Positions 43,419-52,768 are shown, numbered from the stretch's first letter. The stretch is 64,000 nt of DNA from Paenibacillus sp. PK3_47 (GCF_023520895.1 NZ_CP026029.1:6386001-6450000), one strand, 5' to 3'. Notes: generated by a model not told the origin, from the sequence alone. Made by a program: numbers and translations.

Positions 43419-44433
43419 ACATATTCAATCAGGCGAAGTTAATCTCCGGGATAAACCTGCCTATGCGCTTGTAATGATTGCCCTCTTTGCCGTTACGGCA
43501 TTGGGGGCTATCATTTTTGGCATCTCTGTCGGGGCTGTAAAGGTTCCTTTACAGGACCTGATCCGATATGTGTTTGATCCGGACTTTGAAGGTCCGCTCC
43601 GCAATATAGTATGGAATATACGAATTCCCAGAGTCATTGTCGGAGTGTTTGTAGGTGCAGGACTTGCAGTTTCAGGATCTTTGCTGCAGGGGGTAATGCG
43701 CAACCCTTTAGCCGATCCGCACATTATCGGTGTATCCAGCGGTGCTGGCCTTTTTGGCATCTTTGTAATGATTGTGCTGCCTCAATTTGAATACTTATTG
43801 ACGCCTGTAGCTTTTGTCGGGGCATCTGCAGCCGCCGCTATTATTTATGTTTTAGCCTGGAAGGATGGGGTCCAGCCTGTAAGGATTGTACTTGCTGGCG
43901 TGGCAGTTTCCGCTTTTCTCGGCTCAGGCATATCGGGTCTAATGATCTTTTACAGTGACCGTGTACAAAGCGCACTTGTATTTATGGTCGGCGGGTTGGC
44001 GGCCAAAAGCTGGCCGCATGTTCAAATAATTGGACCTTATGCGTTAATTGGAATTCTGTTAGCTGGGTTTGGGGCCAAGAAGATGAACCTGCTTATGCTC
44101 GGGGACTCGGCAGCCCGTAATTTGGGAGTTCGTGTGGAGTGGTTAAGATTGGGAATGACTGCCGTTGCCACGCTGCTTGCGGCAAGTTCGGTCAGTGTAG
44201 CAGGCTTGTTAGGCTTTGTCGGACTAATTGTCCCACATGCAGCACGTCTTGTAATAGGTACCGATTACCGGTTCCTGGTCCCTGCTTCTGCACTGCTTGG
44301 GGCTGCTGTAATTACATTTTGTGATACCATTGCCCGTATCGTATGGGCTCCAACTGAGCTCCCCGTAGGCATTATTATGGGTGCACTTGGCGCTCCGTTC
44401 TTTCTGTATTTGTTGAGGAGGAAAGCGGCATGA
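43408..44433 (+). CDS. FecCD/BtuC-type ABC importer permease
   Basis: A 341-residue permease of the FecCD family with about ten spans. Typical motifs: RIPRVIVGVFVGAGLAVSGSLLQGVMRNPLADPHIIGVSSGAGL in pieces near the N-terminus, the coupling region LMLGDSAARNLGV, and VAGLLGFVGLIVPHAARLVIG near the end. Only one permease gene is present, so it should form a homodimer as BtuC does. ATG 43408 overlaps the binding-protein gene by 11 bases and has no strong ribosome site, suggesting coupling. Confidence 0.93.
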   Translation: MENKHIQSGEVNLRDKPAYALVMIALFAVTALGAIIFGISVGAVKVPLQDLIRYVFDPDFEGPLRNIVWNIRIPRVIVGVFVGAGLAVSGSLLQGVMRNPLADPHIIGVSSGAGLFGIFVMIVLPQFEYLLTPVAFVGASAAAAIIYVLAWKDGVQPVRIVLAGVAVSAFLGSGISGLMIFYSDRVQSALVFMVGGLAAKSWPHVQIIGPYALIGILLAGFGAKKMNLLMLGDSAARNLGVRVEWLRLGMTAVATLLAASSVSVAGLLGFVGLIVPHAARLVIGTDYRFLVPASALLGAAVITFCDTIARIVWAPTELPVGIIMGALGAPFFLYLLRRKAA

Positions 44434-45224
44434 ATGCATTAAAGGTACAGAATCTGTCTCTTAAATATTCAGGTGGAAGAATGATTGTGGACCAGCTCTC
44501 GCAGACGTTTGAAGAAGGAAAGGTATACAGCATCATTGGTCCGAATGGCTGTGGTAAAAGTACATTGCTGAAAGCATTGGCAAGACAGCTGAAGCCTGTC
44601 TGGGGAGATCTATGGCTAAAGGGTAAAGCGATGAATCGAATGTCTCCCAAAGAGGTTGCCCAGTATCTTTCATACCTGGCACAATCACAGGAACCTGTTG
44701 ACTTAAAAGTGAGAAGTCTTGTCCGTTATGGGAGGACGCCACATCACTCGATCATGAAGCAGGCTCTCCCAGAGGACGAAAAGATTATTGAATGGGCGCT
44801 GCAAGCAACCTCGCTAGAACGATTGGCTGATCGGAATGTTACGTCTTTAAGCGGAGGGGAAAGACAGCGGGCATGGATTGCCATGTCTCTTGCACAACAG
44901 CCGAAGTTTATGCTGCTGGATGAGCCTACTACGTATCTGGATGTCAGCCATCAGATGGAGGTCTTGGAGCTTTCGCGGAACTTGAACAAGCAGTATGGAA
45001 TGACGATTATTATGGTACTGCATGATATGAATCATGCTTGCCAGTTCTCGGATGAAGTCATTGTTATGAAAGAAGGAAAGATTTATGCCCAGGGGCGGCC
45101 GGAAAGCGTAATGACGACTGATTTAATGAAAGAAGTGTTTGGTGTCAAGGCCGTGATTAACAAAGATGAAGAAACAGGAAATCCGGTTTGCTGGGTTAAA
45201 GGCAGGTATAAACCATTAAAATAA
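44430..45224 (+). CDS. FecE/BtuD-type ABC importer ATPase
   Basis: A 264-residue ATPase with Walker A GPNGCGKST, signature LSGGERQRAWIAMSLAQ, Walker B MLLDEPTTYLD and switch His in VLHDMNHACQFSD. The YGRTPH motif near residue 95 is typical of ATPases for siderophore, heme and corrinoid uptake. It overlaps the permease gene by four bases and is followed after 18 bases by the chelatase genes, so import and chelatase are made together. Confidence 0.94.
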   Translation: MNALKVQNLSLKYSGGRMIVDQLSQTFEEGKVYSIIGPNGCGKSTLLKALARQLKPVWGDLWLKGKAMNRMSPKEVAQYLSYLAQSQEPVDLKVRSLVRYGRTPHHSIMKQALPEDEKIIEWALQATSLERLADRNVTSLSGGERQRAWIAMSLAQQPKFMLLDEPTTYLDVSHQMEVLELSRNLNKQYGMTIIMVLHDMNHACQFSDEVIVMKEGKIYAQGRPESVMTTDLMKEVFGVKAVINKDEETGNPVCWVKGRYKPLK

Positions 45225-45242
45225 TATAAAGGACGGATAAGG

Positions 45243-46172
45243 ATGACAGCTTTGGAACATGAATACCCTTTCTCGGCAATTATGGGTCAGGAATCCATGA
45301 AGACTGCCCTGCTGCTTAACATGATTAATCCACGACTTGGCGGGGTGCTAATTCGGGGGGAAAAGGGAACCGCTAAATCAACAGCGGTCCGGGCAGTAGC
45401 CGGCTTATTGGAGGATATGAAAGTCGTTAATTTACCGGTCAGTGCGACAGAAGACCGTGTTGTAGGAACGCTTGATATTCAGCATGCCATTCAATCGGGG
45501 GAAAAGAGGTTTGAACCAGGTCTGCTCGCCCAGGCTGACAAGCAGATTCTTTATGTCGATGAAATCAATTTACTGGACGATCATATTGTGGACGTGTTGC
45601 TGGATGCGGCTGCATCCGGTATAAACACGGTGGAGCGTGAAGGCATCTCGCATTCACATGCTGCGCGGTTTATTCTGATCGGCACGATGAATCCCGAAGA
45701 AGGAGATCTTCGTCCTCAACTGCTGGACCGGTTTGCTCTTTCAGTCGAAGTTAAGGGTGAGAAGGAGATCTCCCAAAGGGTTGAAGTGGTTCGAAGACGT
45801 ATGGATTATGAGGCAGACCCTTATCAATTCATTCAGCGCTTCAGGTTGGAACAGGATTCATTGACCCGGCAAATCAGGCAGGCCAGAGAACGATTGCCCA
45901 AGCTGGAAGTTTCAGATGACATTATTCAGAAGGCAGCAGAAATTGCTTTAGCCCTTCAAGTGGACGGCCATCGTTCAGATATTACAATGATCAAGACAGC
46001 TGTCACTCTTGCGGCTTATAACAATAACGACAAGGTTGAACTCAGTGATCTTTATTATGCCGCAATGCTTGCAATGCCGCATCGGCTCAAACGTATTCCC
46101 TTTGGGGAATTGGAAGACAGTACAGACAAAATTCACAGTGTTCTTCATAGCCTTGGGTTAGCAAGCCTATGA
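45243..46172 (+). CDS. Chelatase AAA+ subunit I (ChlI/BchI-like)
   Basis: A 309-residue AAA+ ATPase of the magnesium/cobalt chelatase class. It starts with PFSAIMGQESMKTALLLNMINPRLGGVLIRGEKGTAKSTAVRAVA in pieces (Walker A GEKGTAKST), has Walker B LYVDEINLLDD, sensor GTMNPEEGDLRPQLLDRF, and the C-terminal helical lid. The length is slightly under that of BchI (about 340). With the D and H/N subunits downstream it would energise metal insertion into, or exchange within, a tetrapyrrole-like ligand. It overlaps the next gene by four bases. Confidence 0.92.
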   Translation: MTALEHEYPFSAIMGQESMKTALLLNMINPRLGGVLIRGEKGTAKSTAVRAVAGLLEDMKVVNLPVSATEDRVVGTLDIQHAIQSGEKRFEPGLLAQADKQILYVDEINLLDDHIVDVLLDAAASGINTVEREGISHSHAARFILIGTMNPEEGDLRPQLLDRFALSVEVKGEKEISQRVEVVRRRMDYEADPYQFIQRFRLEQDSLTRQIRQARERLPKLEVSDDIIQKAAEIALALQVDGHRSDITMIKTAVTLAAYNNNDKVELSDLYYAAMLAMPHRLKRIPFGELEDSTDKIHSVLHSLGLASL

Positions 46173-48100
46173 AGCGACCGGTGTACCCCTTTGCAGCGAT
46201 TGTGGGAAAGGATTCTGCTAAAACTGCGCTCCTCATGCATGCTGTTCATCCGGGACTCGGGGGGGTGCTCGTGTCCGGAACTAGCGGTACTGCAAAAACA
46301 GCGCTGATTCGCGGCCTGGCAGAGTTGATGCCCGATCAGCGGTTGGTTGAGGTTCCGCTAGGCATAACCGAAGATCGTTTACTAGGTGCCATTGATATAA
46401 GCAAGATGACTATTTCAGGCAGCAAACGACTGCAGAAAGGATTGCTTGTAAAGGCGAACGAAAACCTTCTTCATGCTGATAACATTAATCTTCTTCCTTC
46501 CATGTTAATACATTCCATTATTGAAAGCGCCAAAACTGGCCGTTTGTATATAGAACGAGAAGGAGTTTCGTTTCTTCTCCCCACCCGTTTTCGCCTTTTG
46601 GCTTCAATGAATCCTGAGGAAGGCAAGCTCCAGGAAGGCTGCCTTGACTGGTTTGGACTCTATATAGGTGTAGACAATGAGAACGGTCTTTCGGAACGAA
46701 AAGAAATCATCCGCCGGCAATTGGCCTATGAACAGGACCCACGGCGGTTTGCAGCTTCGTTCAGTGAGCAAACGGAGCAGCTTCGACAGCGTATCCGGAC
46801 AGCCCAGCTGCTTTTATCAAAGGTTCAGCCTACAGTACAAATTTTTGAACTGGCTTCATATGTGGCTGAAGAGGCTGGTTGTGAAGGGCATCGTGCCGAG
46901 TATTATCTTATTCAGTGTGCACGAGCTTTGGCAGCTTGGGCTGACCGGACAGAAATAAGGAATGAGGATATAAGACAGGCCGCAGAATGGGTACTGCCGC
47001 ATCGCATGAAGACCTTCTCCGAGAGCAGTAAACAAAGGGAGCAGGACAGGAACCGTGAAGAACCTCAGTCTAATGAAAGTCGGGATGATAGGGAAGCGAG
47101 TGGAGAACCGAAACAACAGTCCGTATCCGCAAATGAATCGTCAGAAGCCAGCGAGGCCGATTCTGGTACGGTAGATAACAGCTCAGCCTTGCAGAATTCT
47201 AAAAAAGGGCCGTCTGCTAAGCGAAACGCTGAAACCCTGCTGCCGGAATCGGTACAATCCATAGGAAGAACTTTTGCTGCGCGTGCTATAGAATTCCGCG
47301 AGAAAAAAAAGCTAGTGAGAAGCGGACCGGGAAAACGTAATTTAACACGCTCCGGAACAAAACAAGGCAGATATGTAAGGTTTATAACCCCTAAGGGAAA
47401 AATCACAGACCTCGCGTTGGATGCAACACTCCGTGCGGCAGCTCCTTATCAACATATCCGGAAAAACAACGGGATGTCAGTAGTCATTGAATCCGGTGAC
47501 CTTCGTCAAAAGGTAAGAGACAATCGCACCGGAACCACGATGCAGTTTGTCGTAGATGCAAGCGGCTCTATGGCTGCACGAAAGCGGATGGAGGCAGTTA
47601 AGGGAGCGATTTTATCCATGCTCCTGGATGCTTATCAAAAGCGAGACCGGATCGGAATGGTAGCCTTCCGCAGGGGAAAGGCGGATGTGGTACTTCAGCT
47701 AACCCGGAGTGTTGATCTAGCTGCTCAACAGCTCAGCGTGCTGCCTACAGGAGGAAAAACGCCTCTAACACTTGGAATTATGCGCGGCTGGGAGGTTCTT
47801 GATGCAGCCAGACGCAAGGATAAAGAACTGATACCCGTTATGATTGTTATAACGGATGGTAAGGCCAATGAAGGGGTGAAGACTGGACAATCCGTTCAGC
47901 AGATTATGGATGAGTGCCTAAGGACAGGAAGAGCTTTCCGGGAATCAGGCATACATGCACTTGTTCTTGATACAGAGCAGGGATACATTCGTTTAGGATA
48001 CGCTGCAAAGCTGGCCAATGCAATGGGCGCAGCTTATTACAAGCTGGAAGAGCTCGATGAAAAGGCAGTTGTTGCTGCGGTAAGACAGATGATTAAATAA
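46169..48100 (+). CDS. Chelatase subunit D (ChlD/BchD-like, AAA+ and VWA)
   Basis: A 643-residue protein with an N-terminal AAA+ domain paralogous to subunit I, an acidic Ser/Glu-rich linker (about residues 285-370) and a C-terminal von Willebrand A domain. Walker A reads GTSGTAKTA; Walker B is degenerate (LHADNINLLPS), as is normal for D subunits, which bind but barely hydrolyse ATP. The MIDAS motif is complete: DASGSMAARKR near residue 463, TPLTLG and ITDGKAN. It bridges the I ring to the large subunit. The same strand neighbours on both sides complete the three-subunit machine. Confidence 0.92.
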   Translation: MKRPVYPFAAIVGKDSAKTALLMHAVHPGLGGVLVSGTSGTAKTALIRGLAELMPDQRLVEVPLGITEDRLLGAIDISKMTISGSKRLQKGLLVKANENLLHADNINLLPSMLIHSIIESAKTGRLYIEREGVSFLLPTRFRLLASMNPEEGKLQEGCLDWFGLYIGVDNENGLSERKEIIRRQLAYEQDPRRFAASFSEQTEQLRQRIRTAQLLLSKVQPTVQIFELASYVAEEAGCEGHRAEYYLIQCARALAAWADRTEIRNEDIRQAAEWVLPHRMKTFSESSKQREQDRNREEPQSNESRDDREASGEPKQQSVSANESSEASEADSGTVDNSSALQNSKKGPSAKRNAETLLPESVQSIGRTFAARAIEFREKKKLVRSGPGKRNLTRSGTKQGRYVRFITPKGKITDLALDATLRAAAPYQHIRKNNGMSVVIESGDLRQKVRDNRTGTTMQFVVDASGSMAARKRMEAVKGAILSMLLDAYQKRDRIGMVAFRRGKADVVLQLTRSVDLAAQQLSVLPTGGKTPLTLGIMRGWEVLDAARRKDKELIPVMIVITDGKANEGVKTGQSVQQIMDECLRTGRAFRESGIHALVLDTEQGYIRLGYAAKLANAMGAAYYKLEELDEKAVVAAVRQMIK

Positions 48101-48123
48101 ATACCAAGTAAGGAGCTGTTAAT

Positions 48124-51100
48124 ATGAAGCTGGTTTTATTCACCGCCTCACAGGCGGTTGTCCGCGACTTGTCAGAAGTATATAGCGAACTTTCAGACCA
48201 GCAGAAACAGGAACTTGATCTTTCTGTATTTCCTATGGAGCAAAGAGTAACAGATCATGTTTCTATGATCATATCGAAAGCCATCCAACAGGCAGATTTT
48301 ATTATTCACGATCCCCATGGCATGTCAGTGGGTGCGATTCAGCAATTGCTTGCAGTCTGTTCAAGCTTACAGGCACATCAGGTTGCGGTAGGCGGAAATG
48401 TAGAACAGATTCGCAGTTTGATTTCACTAGGGACGTTAAAAGCTGCGGATTTACAGAGGGGGGCCATGCAGCTCACGGACAAGAAGCAGCGGGATTATGA
48501 GGCTTTGCAGCGGATACGAAACTATTGGCAGGGTTCTAAGAAAGAGAACATCCGAAACTTACTATACTTTGTAATGCAAGAATATGGAGATGGTAATAAC
48601 GTGTGGCCTGTTCCAGCAGAGCCGGCACTTTTACATGGTGTAAATCTTTATGATGTTGCCAATTCTAAAGGATATGATGATGAATTAGCATACTGGAAAG
48701 CAAACGGGGGTGATGCTTCCAAACCTACTATAGCCATGCTGTTCATGGAATCCTCCTATCCTATGGACACGCATCATATTGTAATTGACATTGCCACCAG
48801 ATTAAAGCAGCATGCAAACGTACTTCAAATTGCTTTTTCCTCCATCACGGGTGTCGATGTAAACCGGCTTCGAAAGCTGCTTATTCATGGAGGAGCCAGC
48901 GGCGGCAAAGTTAATCTAATAGTCAATTTCATTCCTTTCCGGCTCGGGGCAGGACCGGTAGGGGGAGATTCGTCAGCGGTAATCCGGCTGCTTGAGGAAC
49001 TCCAAGCGCCCTTACTTCATCCGTTCTTTTTAACAAGGAAGGATCGTACCGATTGGGAAAATGCTCTGGAGGGCTTATCCCCTTCGGAATTTATGGTTCA
49101 AATGATGCTGCCAGAGCTTGATGGTTCTATTGACATGCTCCCGATCGCGGCACTGGGAATGGGAGGCGTCGATGACAATCTCGGGGTTTCCTGGAAGGAG
49201 CTGCAGCTGATTGAAGATAGAGCAGGCCGGTTAACAAGCCGTATTGTACGTTGGCTCACCCTGCAAACCAAAAAAACCCAAGAAAAAAAGTTGGCCATTA
49301 TTGGTTACAACTATCCGCCTGGAGAGGGCAATTTGTTTGGCGGTTCTTTTCTGGATACATTCCAGTCCATCTCCCGGATATTAACCGCACTCAAAAAGCA
49401 AGGATATGATGTTGAAGAGATGACCGCTGAAGAGCTTCGCGACACCATGCTGGGAGGAGGTTTGATAAACTCTGCTATGTGGTCAAGCGATCTGACATCT
49501 TCTGCAATGCTGCGTTTTCCAAGCCAGCTTTACCATGGCACCGTGAATACGGAACGGGCTGCAAAAATGCTTAAACAATGGGGTAAAGCTCCTGGAGAAA
49601 TTATGTCGTGGGACGATGACTTTCTGATTCCCGGATTTATCAACGGAAATATCTTTATTGGGTTGCAACCTTCCCGGGGTATACATGAAGATCAGGAAAA
49701 ATCTTACCATGACAAATCGTTGTTGCCTCCGCATCAATATTTAGCATTTTATGAATACTTACGAGAACAATTCCAGGCCGATGCTTTTCTGCATGTTGGC
49801 ACGCATGGCACTTTGGAATTTATGGAAGGTAAGGAGGCTGGGATGTCAGGAGACTGCCTGCCTGATGAACTGATCGCGGATATTCCCCACTTTTACTATT
49901 ACTATCTCGGAAACCCGTCGGAAGCCATGATCGCCAAACGCAGAAGCCATGCGGTGCTGGTCAGTTATCAATCTCCTCCGTTTGTAGATGGCGAATTATA
50001 CGGGGAGTTTCTGCGATTGGATGAGCTGCTTCACAGTCACCGGCAGGCCGAACGCCTTAGTCCTAATCAATGCCCCGATATCGCAGAACAGATCCGCCAG
50101 TGTGCCGCCGAGCTGCATTTAGATGGACAGGACCTAGATCGTGTAGAAGGTGAGCTATATCGCATGCGGCGTTCTCTGATTCCCAAAGGACTTCATGTGC
50201 TGGGAGAAGGATATAGTACTCAAGGCGCTGCCGATCATTTAAAGTTTGTACTCAGGCATGATCGCCAGGAAGCACGCTCCCTTGCTCATTTGGCTGCAGA
50301 AGGACACGGCTGGAATTATGATGCGTTGCTTAAAATGGGGCGCATCGAGAAGTTAATACAGCTGGATACAGAAGTTGCTGAATATATAGCTGAATTTATC
50401 CATTCTGGGCAAATCCCTCCTCCACCTGCGGGATTAAAATGTAAGGAAGATTGGGTGCATACATGGGAATTCGGGCGACAAGTCTATGAGGCATCACTTC
50501 AAAACTTTGAGCTTGAGCAGCTTATACGCGGGTTAGACGGTAAATACATTCCAGTCAAGCTGGCAGGTGATGTTGTGCGTCACCCCGATATTTTACCCTC
50601 CGGATATAACCTGGTGCAATTCGACCCCCGTTCGGTTCCGAGCGATACAGCTGTCCGCAGAGGGGCTGATCTGGCTGATAATACAATAGATCTCTATTAT
50701 AAGCAGTACGGACAGTATCCTGTCACAACCGCTGTTGTTATGTGGGGGCTGGAAACCTCCAGAACACAAGGAGAAACATTTGGTCAAATACTGAGTTATC
50801 TTGGCATCCGTATATCAGGCCGGAATAGGTTCAACCAGCCTGAGTATAAAATAATTCCTTTACACGAGCTTGGCAGACCCCGGCTGAACGTTGTAGTCAA
50901 TATTTGCGGTTTTTTCCGGGATATGTTCCCTAACTTGGTTGAAACGCTAAATTACTTATTCTCCCTGGTTGCAGGAATGGATGAGGCTGAGGAAGACAAT
51001 AGATTTAAGAAGCATACCCAGAACCTGTACCAGCATCTTCAGGAAAAAGGCTTTGATAAAGAGGACGCGTGGGATCTTGCCTGTGCCCGCGTGTTTGGTC

Positions 51101-51801
51101 CTCCTGAAGGCGAATATGGGACAAGGGTTAACAAGCTGATTGAAACTAAAAGCTGGTCTGAGGAATCAGAGCTTGGAAAAAGCTTTAGTGAGAGCTTGAA
51201 ATATGTCTACAGTGGTAAATACCGGGGCCGCAATATTAGCAACCTTTTTGAGACAAATCTGACTGCAGTTGATATCGTTTCACAGGTGCGCAGCAATCAC
51301 GAGCATGAAGTTACTGATCTGGATCACTATTATGAATATTTTGGCGGTTTGTCCAAGTCGGTAGAGCTCGCCAAGGGCACCCGCCCAGAAATTTTCATTT
51401 CGGATACAACCGGTGAAAAAGTAATGACAGAAGAAGTCGCCAAATCTATTCAAAGAGGATTGCAGACACGTCTGTTGAACCCTAAATGGATTGATGGACT
51501 GCTAGAGCATTCTTACCATGGTACCCAAAAGATTGCACAGCGCTTTGAAAATATGTTAGGACTAGCTGCTACAACGAACAAGGTGGAGTCCTGGATGTTT
51601 TCATCTCTGCATGAGACCTATGTTGCCGATGAAGAACGGAGCAGACAACTGGAAAACAACAACAGCTGGTCATATCATCATTTGCTTGAGACTCTGCTTG
51701 AATGCCATCAGCGCGGCTATTGGACTGCATCGGAGGAAGAGCTGGAGCAGCTACAGAACCGGTTTATGGAGCTTGAGGGTGAGATGGAAGAGATCGATTG
51801 A
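48124..51801 (+). CDS. CobN/BchH family chelatase large subunit
   Basis: A 1225-residue cytoplasmic protein of the CobN/BchH family, the part that holds the tetrapyrrole and metal. Near residues 555-620 lies the family core with HVGTHGTLEFMEGKEAGMSG and IAKRRSHAVLVSYQSPPF; later blocks include KGLHVLGEGYST, SGYNLVQFDPRSVPSDTAV and ETSRTQGETFGQILSYLGI. By eye the core resembles BchH in some words (GMSG, YYY, NPSEA, AKRRS) and CobN in others, so the substrate cannot be assigned. No corrin or chlorophyll genes are nearby, and the operon is under Zur, pointing to a zinc-related role. ATG 48124 follows AAGGAG. Confidence 0.9.
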   Translation: MKLVLFTASQAVVRDLSEVYSELSDQQKQELDLSVFPMEQRVTDHVSMIISKAIQQADFIIHDPHGMSVGAIQQLLAVCSSLQAHQVAVGGNVEQIRSLISLGTLKAADLQRGAMQLTDKKQRDYEALQRIRNYWQGSKKENIRNLLYFVMQEYGDGNNVWPVPAEPALLHGVNLYDVANSKGYDDELAYWKANGGDASKPTIAMLFMESSYPMDTHHIVIDIATRLKQHANVLQIAFSSITGVDVNRLRKLLIHGGASGGKVNLIVNFIPFRLGAGPVGGDSSAVIRLLEELQAPLLHPFFLTRKDRTDWENALEGLSPSEFMVQMMLPELDGSIDMLPIAALGMGGVDDNLGVSWKELQLIEDRAGRLTSRIVRWLTLQTKKTQEKKLAIIGYNYPPGEGNLFGGSFLDTFQSISRILTALKKQGYDVEEMTAEELRDTMLGGGLINSAMWSSDLTSSAMLRFPSQLYHGTVNTERAAKMLKQWGKAPGEIMSWDDDFLIPGFINGNIFIGLQPSRGIHEDQEKSYHDKSLLPPHQYLAFYEYLREQFQADAFLHVGTHGTLEFMEGKEAGMSGDCLPDELIADIPHFYYYYLGNPSEAMIAKRRSHAVLVSYQSPPFVDGELYGEFLRLDELLHSHRQAERLSPNQCPDIAEQIRQCAAELHLDGQDLDRVEGELYRMRRSLIPKGLHVLGEGYSTQGAADHLKFVLRHDRQEARSLAHLAAEGHGWNYDALLKMGRIEKLIQLDTEVAEYIAEFIHSGQIPPPPAGLKCKEDWVHTWEFGRQVYEASLQNFELEQLIRGLDGKYIPVKLAGDVVRHPDILPSGYNLVQFDPRSVPSDTAVRRGADLADNTIDLYYKQYGQYPVTTAVVMWGLETSRTQGETFGQILSYLGIRISGRNRFNQPEYKIIPLHELGRPRLNVVVNICGFFRDMFPNLVETLNYLFSLVAGMDEAEEDNRFKKHTQNLYQHLQEKGFDKEDAWDLACARVFGPPEGEYGTRVNKLIETKSWSEESELGKSFSESLKYVYSGKYRGRNISNLFETNLTAVDIVSQVRSNHEHEVTDLDHYYEYFGGLSKSVELAKGTRPEIFISDTTGEKVMTEEVAKSIQRGLQTRLLNPKWIDGLLEHSYHGTQKIAQRFENMLGLAATTNKVESWMFSSLHETYVADEERSRQLENNNSWSYHHLLETLLECHQRGYWTASEEELEQLQNRFMELEGEMEEID

Positions 51802-51873
51802 ACATAAAAAGTGGAGGGACCAGCCTCTTATACAACCGGATGACTAACCGCTGTATGAATAGCAGTGTGGAGT

Positions 51874-51935
51874 TTGACAAATCAGATAAATACACGTATT
51901 CTTAAATAGTGGTTTATTCGTAAACATTACTAATA
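51874..51935 (+). promoter_or_regulatory. Promoter and Zur box of the rpmE2-rpmG unit
   Basis: TTGACA (51874-51879), 17 bases, TATTCT (51897-51902), followed by a Zur-like palindrome at 51915-51935 with halves TATTCGTAAA and ATTACTAATA. The site is less perfect than the one ahead of zur but has the same spacing and place. Confidence 0.75.
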
Positions 51936-51966
51936 AGGTTGAATATAAAGAAAGTGAGTGATTGTT

Positions 51967-52236
51967 ATGAGACAAGGCATCCATCCCAAGTACGAGAAGG
52001 TAATTTTTTTAGATGCAAGCGTCGGTTTTTCATTCCTTAGCGCTTCAACCAGAAGCTCTTCTGAAACAATGGAGTGGGAGGATGGGCAAACTTATCCGGT
52101 AATCCGTGTAGATTCAAGCTCAGCCTCACACCCATTTTATACTGGTAGACAGAAGCATACTGAAACTGGCGGACGCGTTGATAAGTTTAACCAGCGTTTG
52201 AATGCGCATAAAGAACGGAATAACGCTTCTCAATAA
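51967..52236 (+). CDS. rpmE2: Ribosomal protein L31 type B, zinc-independent
   Basis: An 89-residue L31 that starts MRQGIHPKYEKVIFLDAS and contains HPFYTGRQKHTETGGRVDKFNQRL, the type-B form. It has no cysteine, so it can replace the zinc-binding L31 in the 50S subunit during zinc starvation and let the cell recycle that zinc. ATG 51967 is preferred over GTG 51958 because AAAGTGAG (51951-51958) gives normal spacing. It lies just behind a Zur-controlled promoter and is followed by the matching L33. Confidence 0.96.
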   Translation: MRQGIHPKYEKVIFLDASVGFSFLSASTRSSSETMEWEDGQTYPVIRVDSSSASHPFYTGRQKHTETGGRVDKFNQRLNAHKERNNASQ

Positions 52237-52286
52237 GAGGTAACATTCAAGGAGGAAATGGCAGAAAAGCGAAAGCTATTCACAAG

Positions 52287-52314
52287 AGCATCTCACAAGA
52301 AAATGTGAGATGCT
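52287..52314. terminator. Hairpin between rpmE2 and rpmG
   Basis: AGCATCTCAC (52287-52296) and GTGAGATGCT (52305-52314), a perfect ten-base stem without a T-run. It may act as a partial terminator or mRNA processing site that sets the L31 to L33 ratio. Confidence 0.5.
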
Positions 52315-52350
52315 GCAGCCGTTTCCATTAACTAAAAGGAGCTGAGACGC

Positions 52351-52500
52351 GTGAGAGTTGTTGTTACATTAGCTTGTACAGAAACAGGCGACCGCAACTA
52401 TACCACTACCAAAAACAAGAGAAACCATCCGGAACGTCTAGAAATGAAAAAATATTCACCACGCCTGAAGCGAATGACTTTGCACCGCGAAACCCGGTGA
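52351..52500 (+). CDS. rpmG: Ribosomal protein L33, cysteine-poor (zinc-independent) type
   Basis: A 49-residue L33 starting with GTG 52351 after AAAAGGAG (52334-52341): MRVVVTLACTETGDRNYTT, then KNKRNHPERLEMKKYSPRLKR and the end LHRETR. The zinc-binding form of L33 has two CxxC pairs; here only one cysteine remains (ACTET, KKYSPR), so it does not bind zinc. It belongs with rpmE2 in the zinc-sparing response. A strong terminator follows directly. Confidence 0.96.
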   Translation: MRVVVTLACTETGDRNYTTTKNKRNHPERLEMKKYSPRLKRMTLHRETR

Positions 52501-52513
52501 TAACGGATGTACG

Positions 52514-52560
52514 AAAGGTTTCCTTGTACCTTACCCAGGTATCAGAAGGAAACCTTTTTC
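52514..52560 (+). terminator. Terminator of rpmG
   Basis: AAAGGTTTCCTT (52514-52525) pairs with AAGGAAACCTTT (52546-52557), with an inner GTACC/GGTAT pairing, then TTTTTC. Confidence 0.9.
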
Positions 52561-52642
52561 TTCATTCAGGAAAACTATAATATAGAAAAAAATGAATGTG
52601 AGGTTGTATTTTTAATACTAAAACTTAAAGAGGGGATCGGCA

Positions 52643-52768
52643 TTGGGACTAATATCTTTATGTTCTTGTCGCCGACACGTTGCAGCTAATATTGCCGAAA
52701 AGGCCCCAAACCAACTTATATACATATGTACAAAATACGGGTTTTGTGAAGAAGTAGTAAGTAAATAA
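52643..52768 (+). CDS. Small cysteine-rich protein, 41 aa, unrecognised
   Basis: TTG 52643 lies seven bases behind GAGGGG (52630-52635). The product begins (M)GLISLCSCRRHVAANIAEK and ends YICTKYGFCEEVVSK, with a CxC near the N-terminus and two further cysteines near the C-terminus, a spacing that could bind a metal ion. A TATAAT at 52576-52581 could give it a promoter of its own after the rpmG terminator. It lies at the end of the zinc island and is followed by a short terminator-like hairpin near 52778. I do not recognise a family, and too short a length leaves doubt that it is real. Confidence 0.5.
   Translation: MGLISLCSCRRHVAANIAEKAPNQLIYICTKYGFCEEVVSK

Noticed and set aside
52258..52308. 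16-codon frame MAEKRKLFTRASHKKM between rpmE2 and rpmG
   Set aside because: The ribosome site is only two bases from the ATG and the frame ends inside a hairpin; too little to support a gene.
52507..52689. 60-residue frame over the rpmG terminator
   Set aside because: It runs through the terminator stem and has low-complexity composition; the overlapping frame from 52643 is the better candidate.
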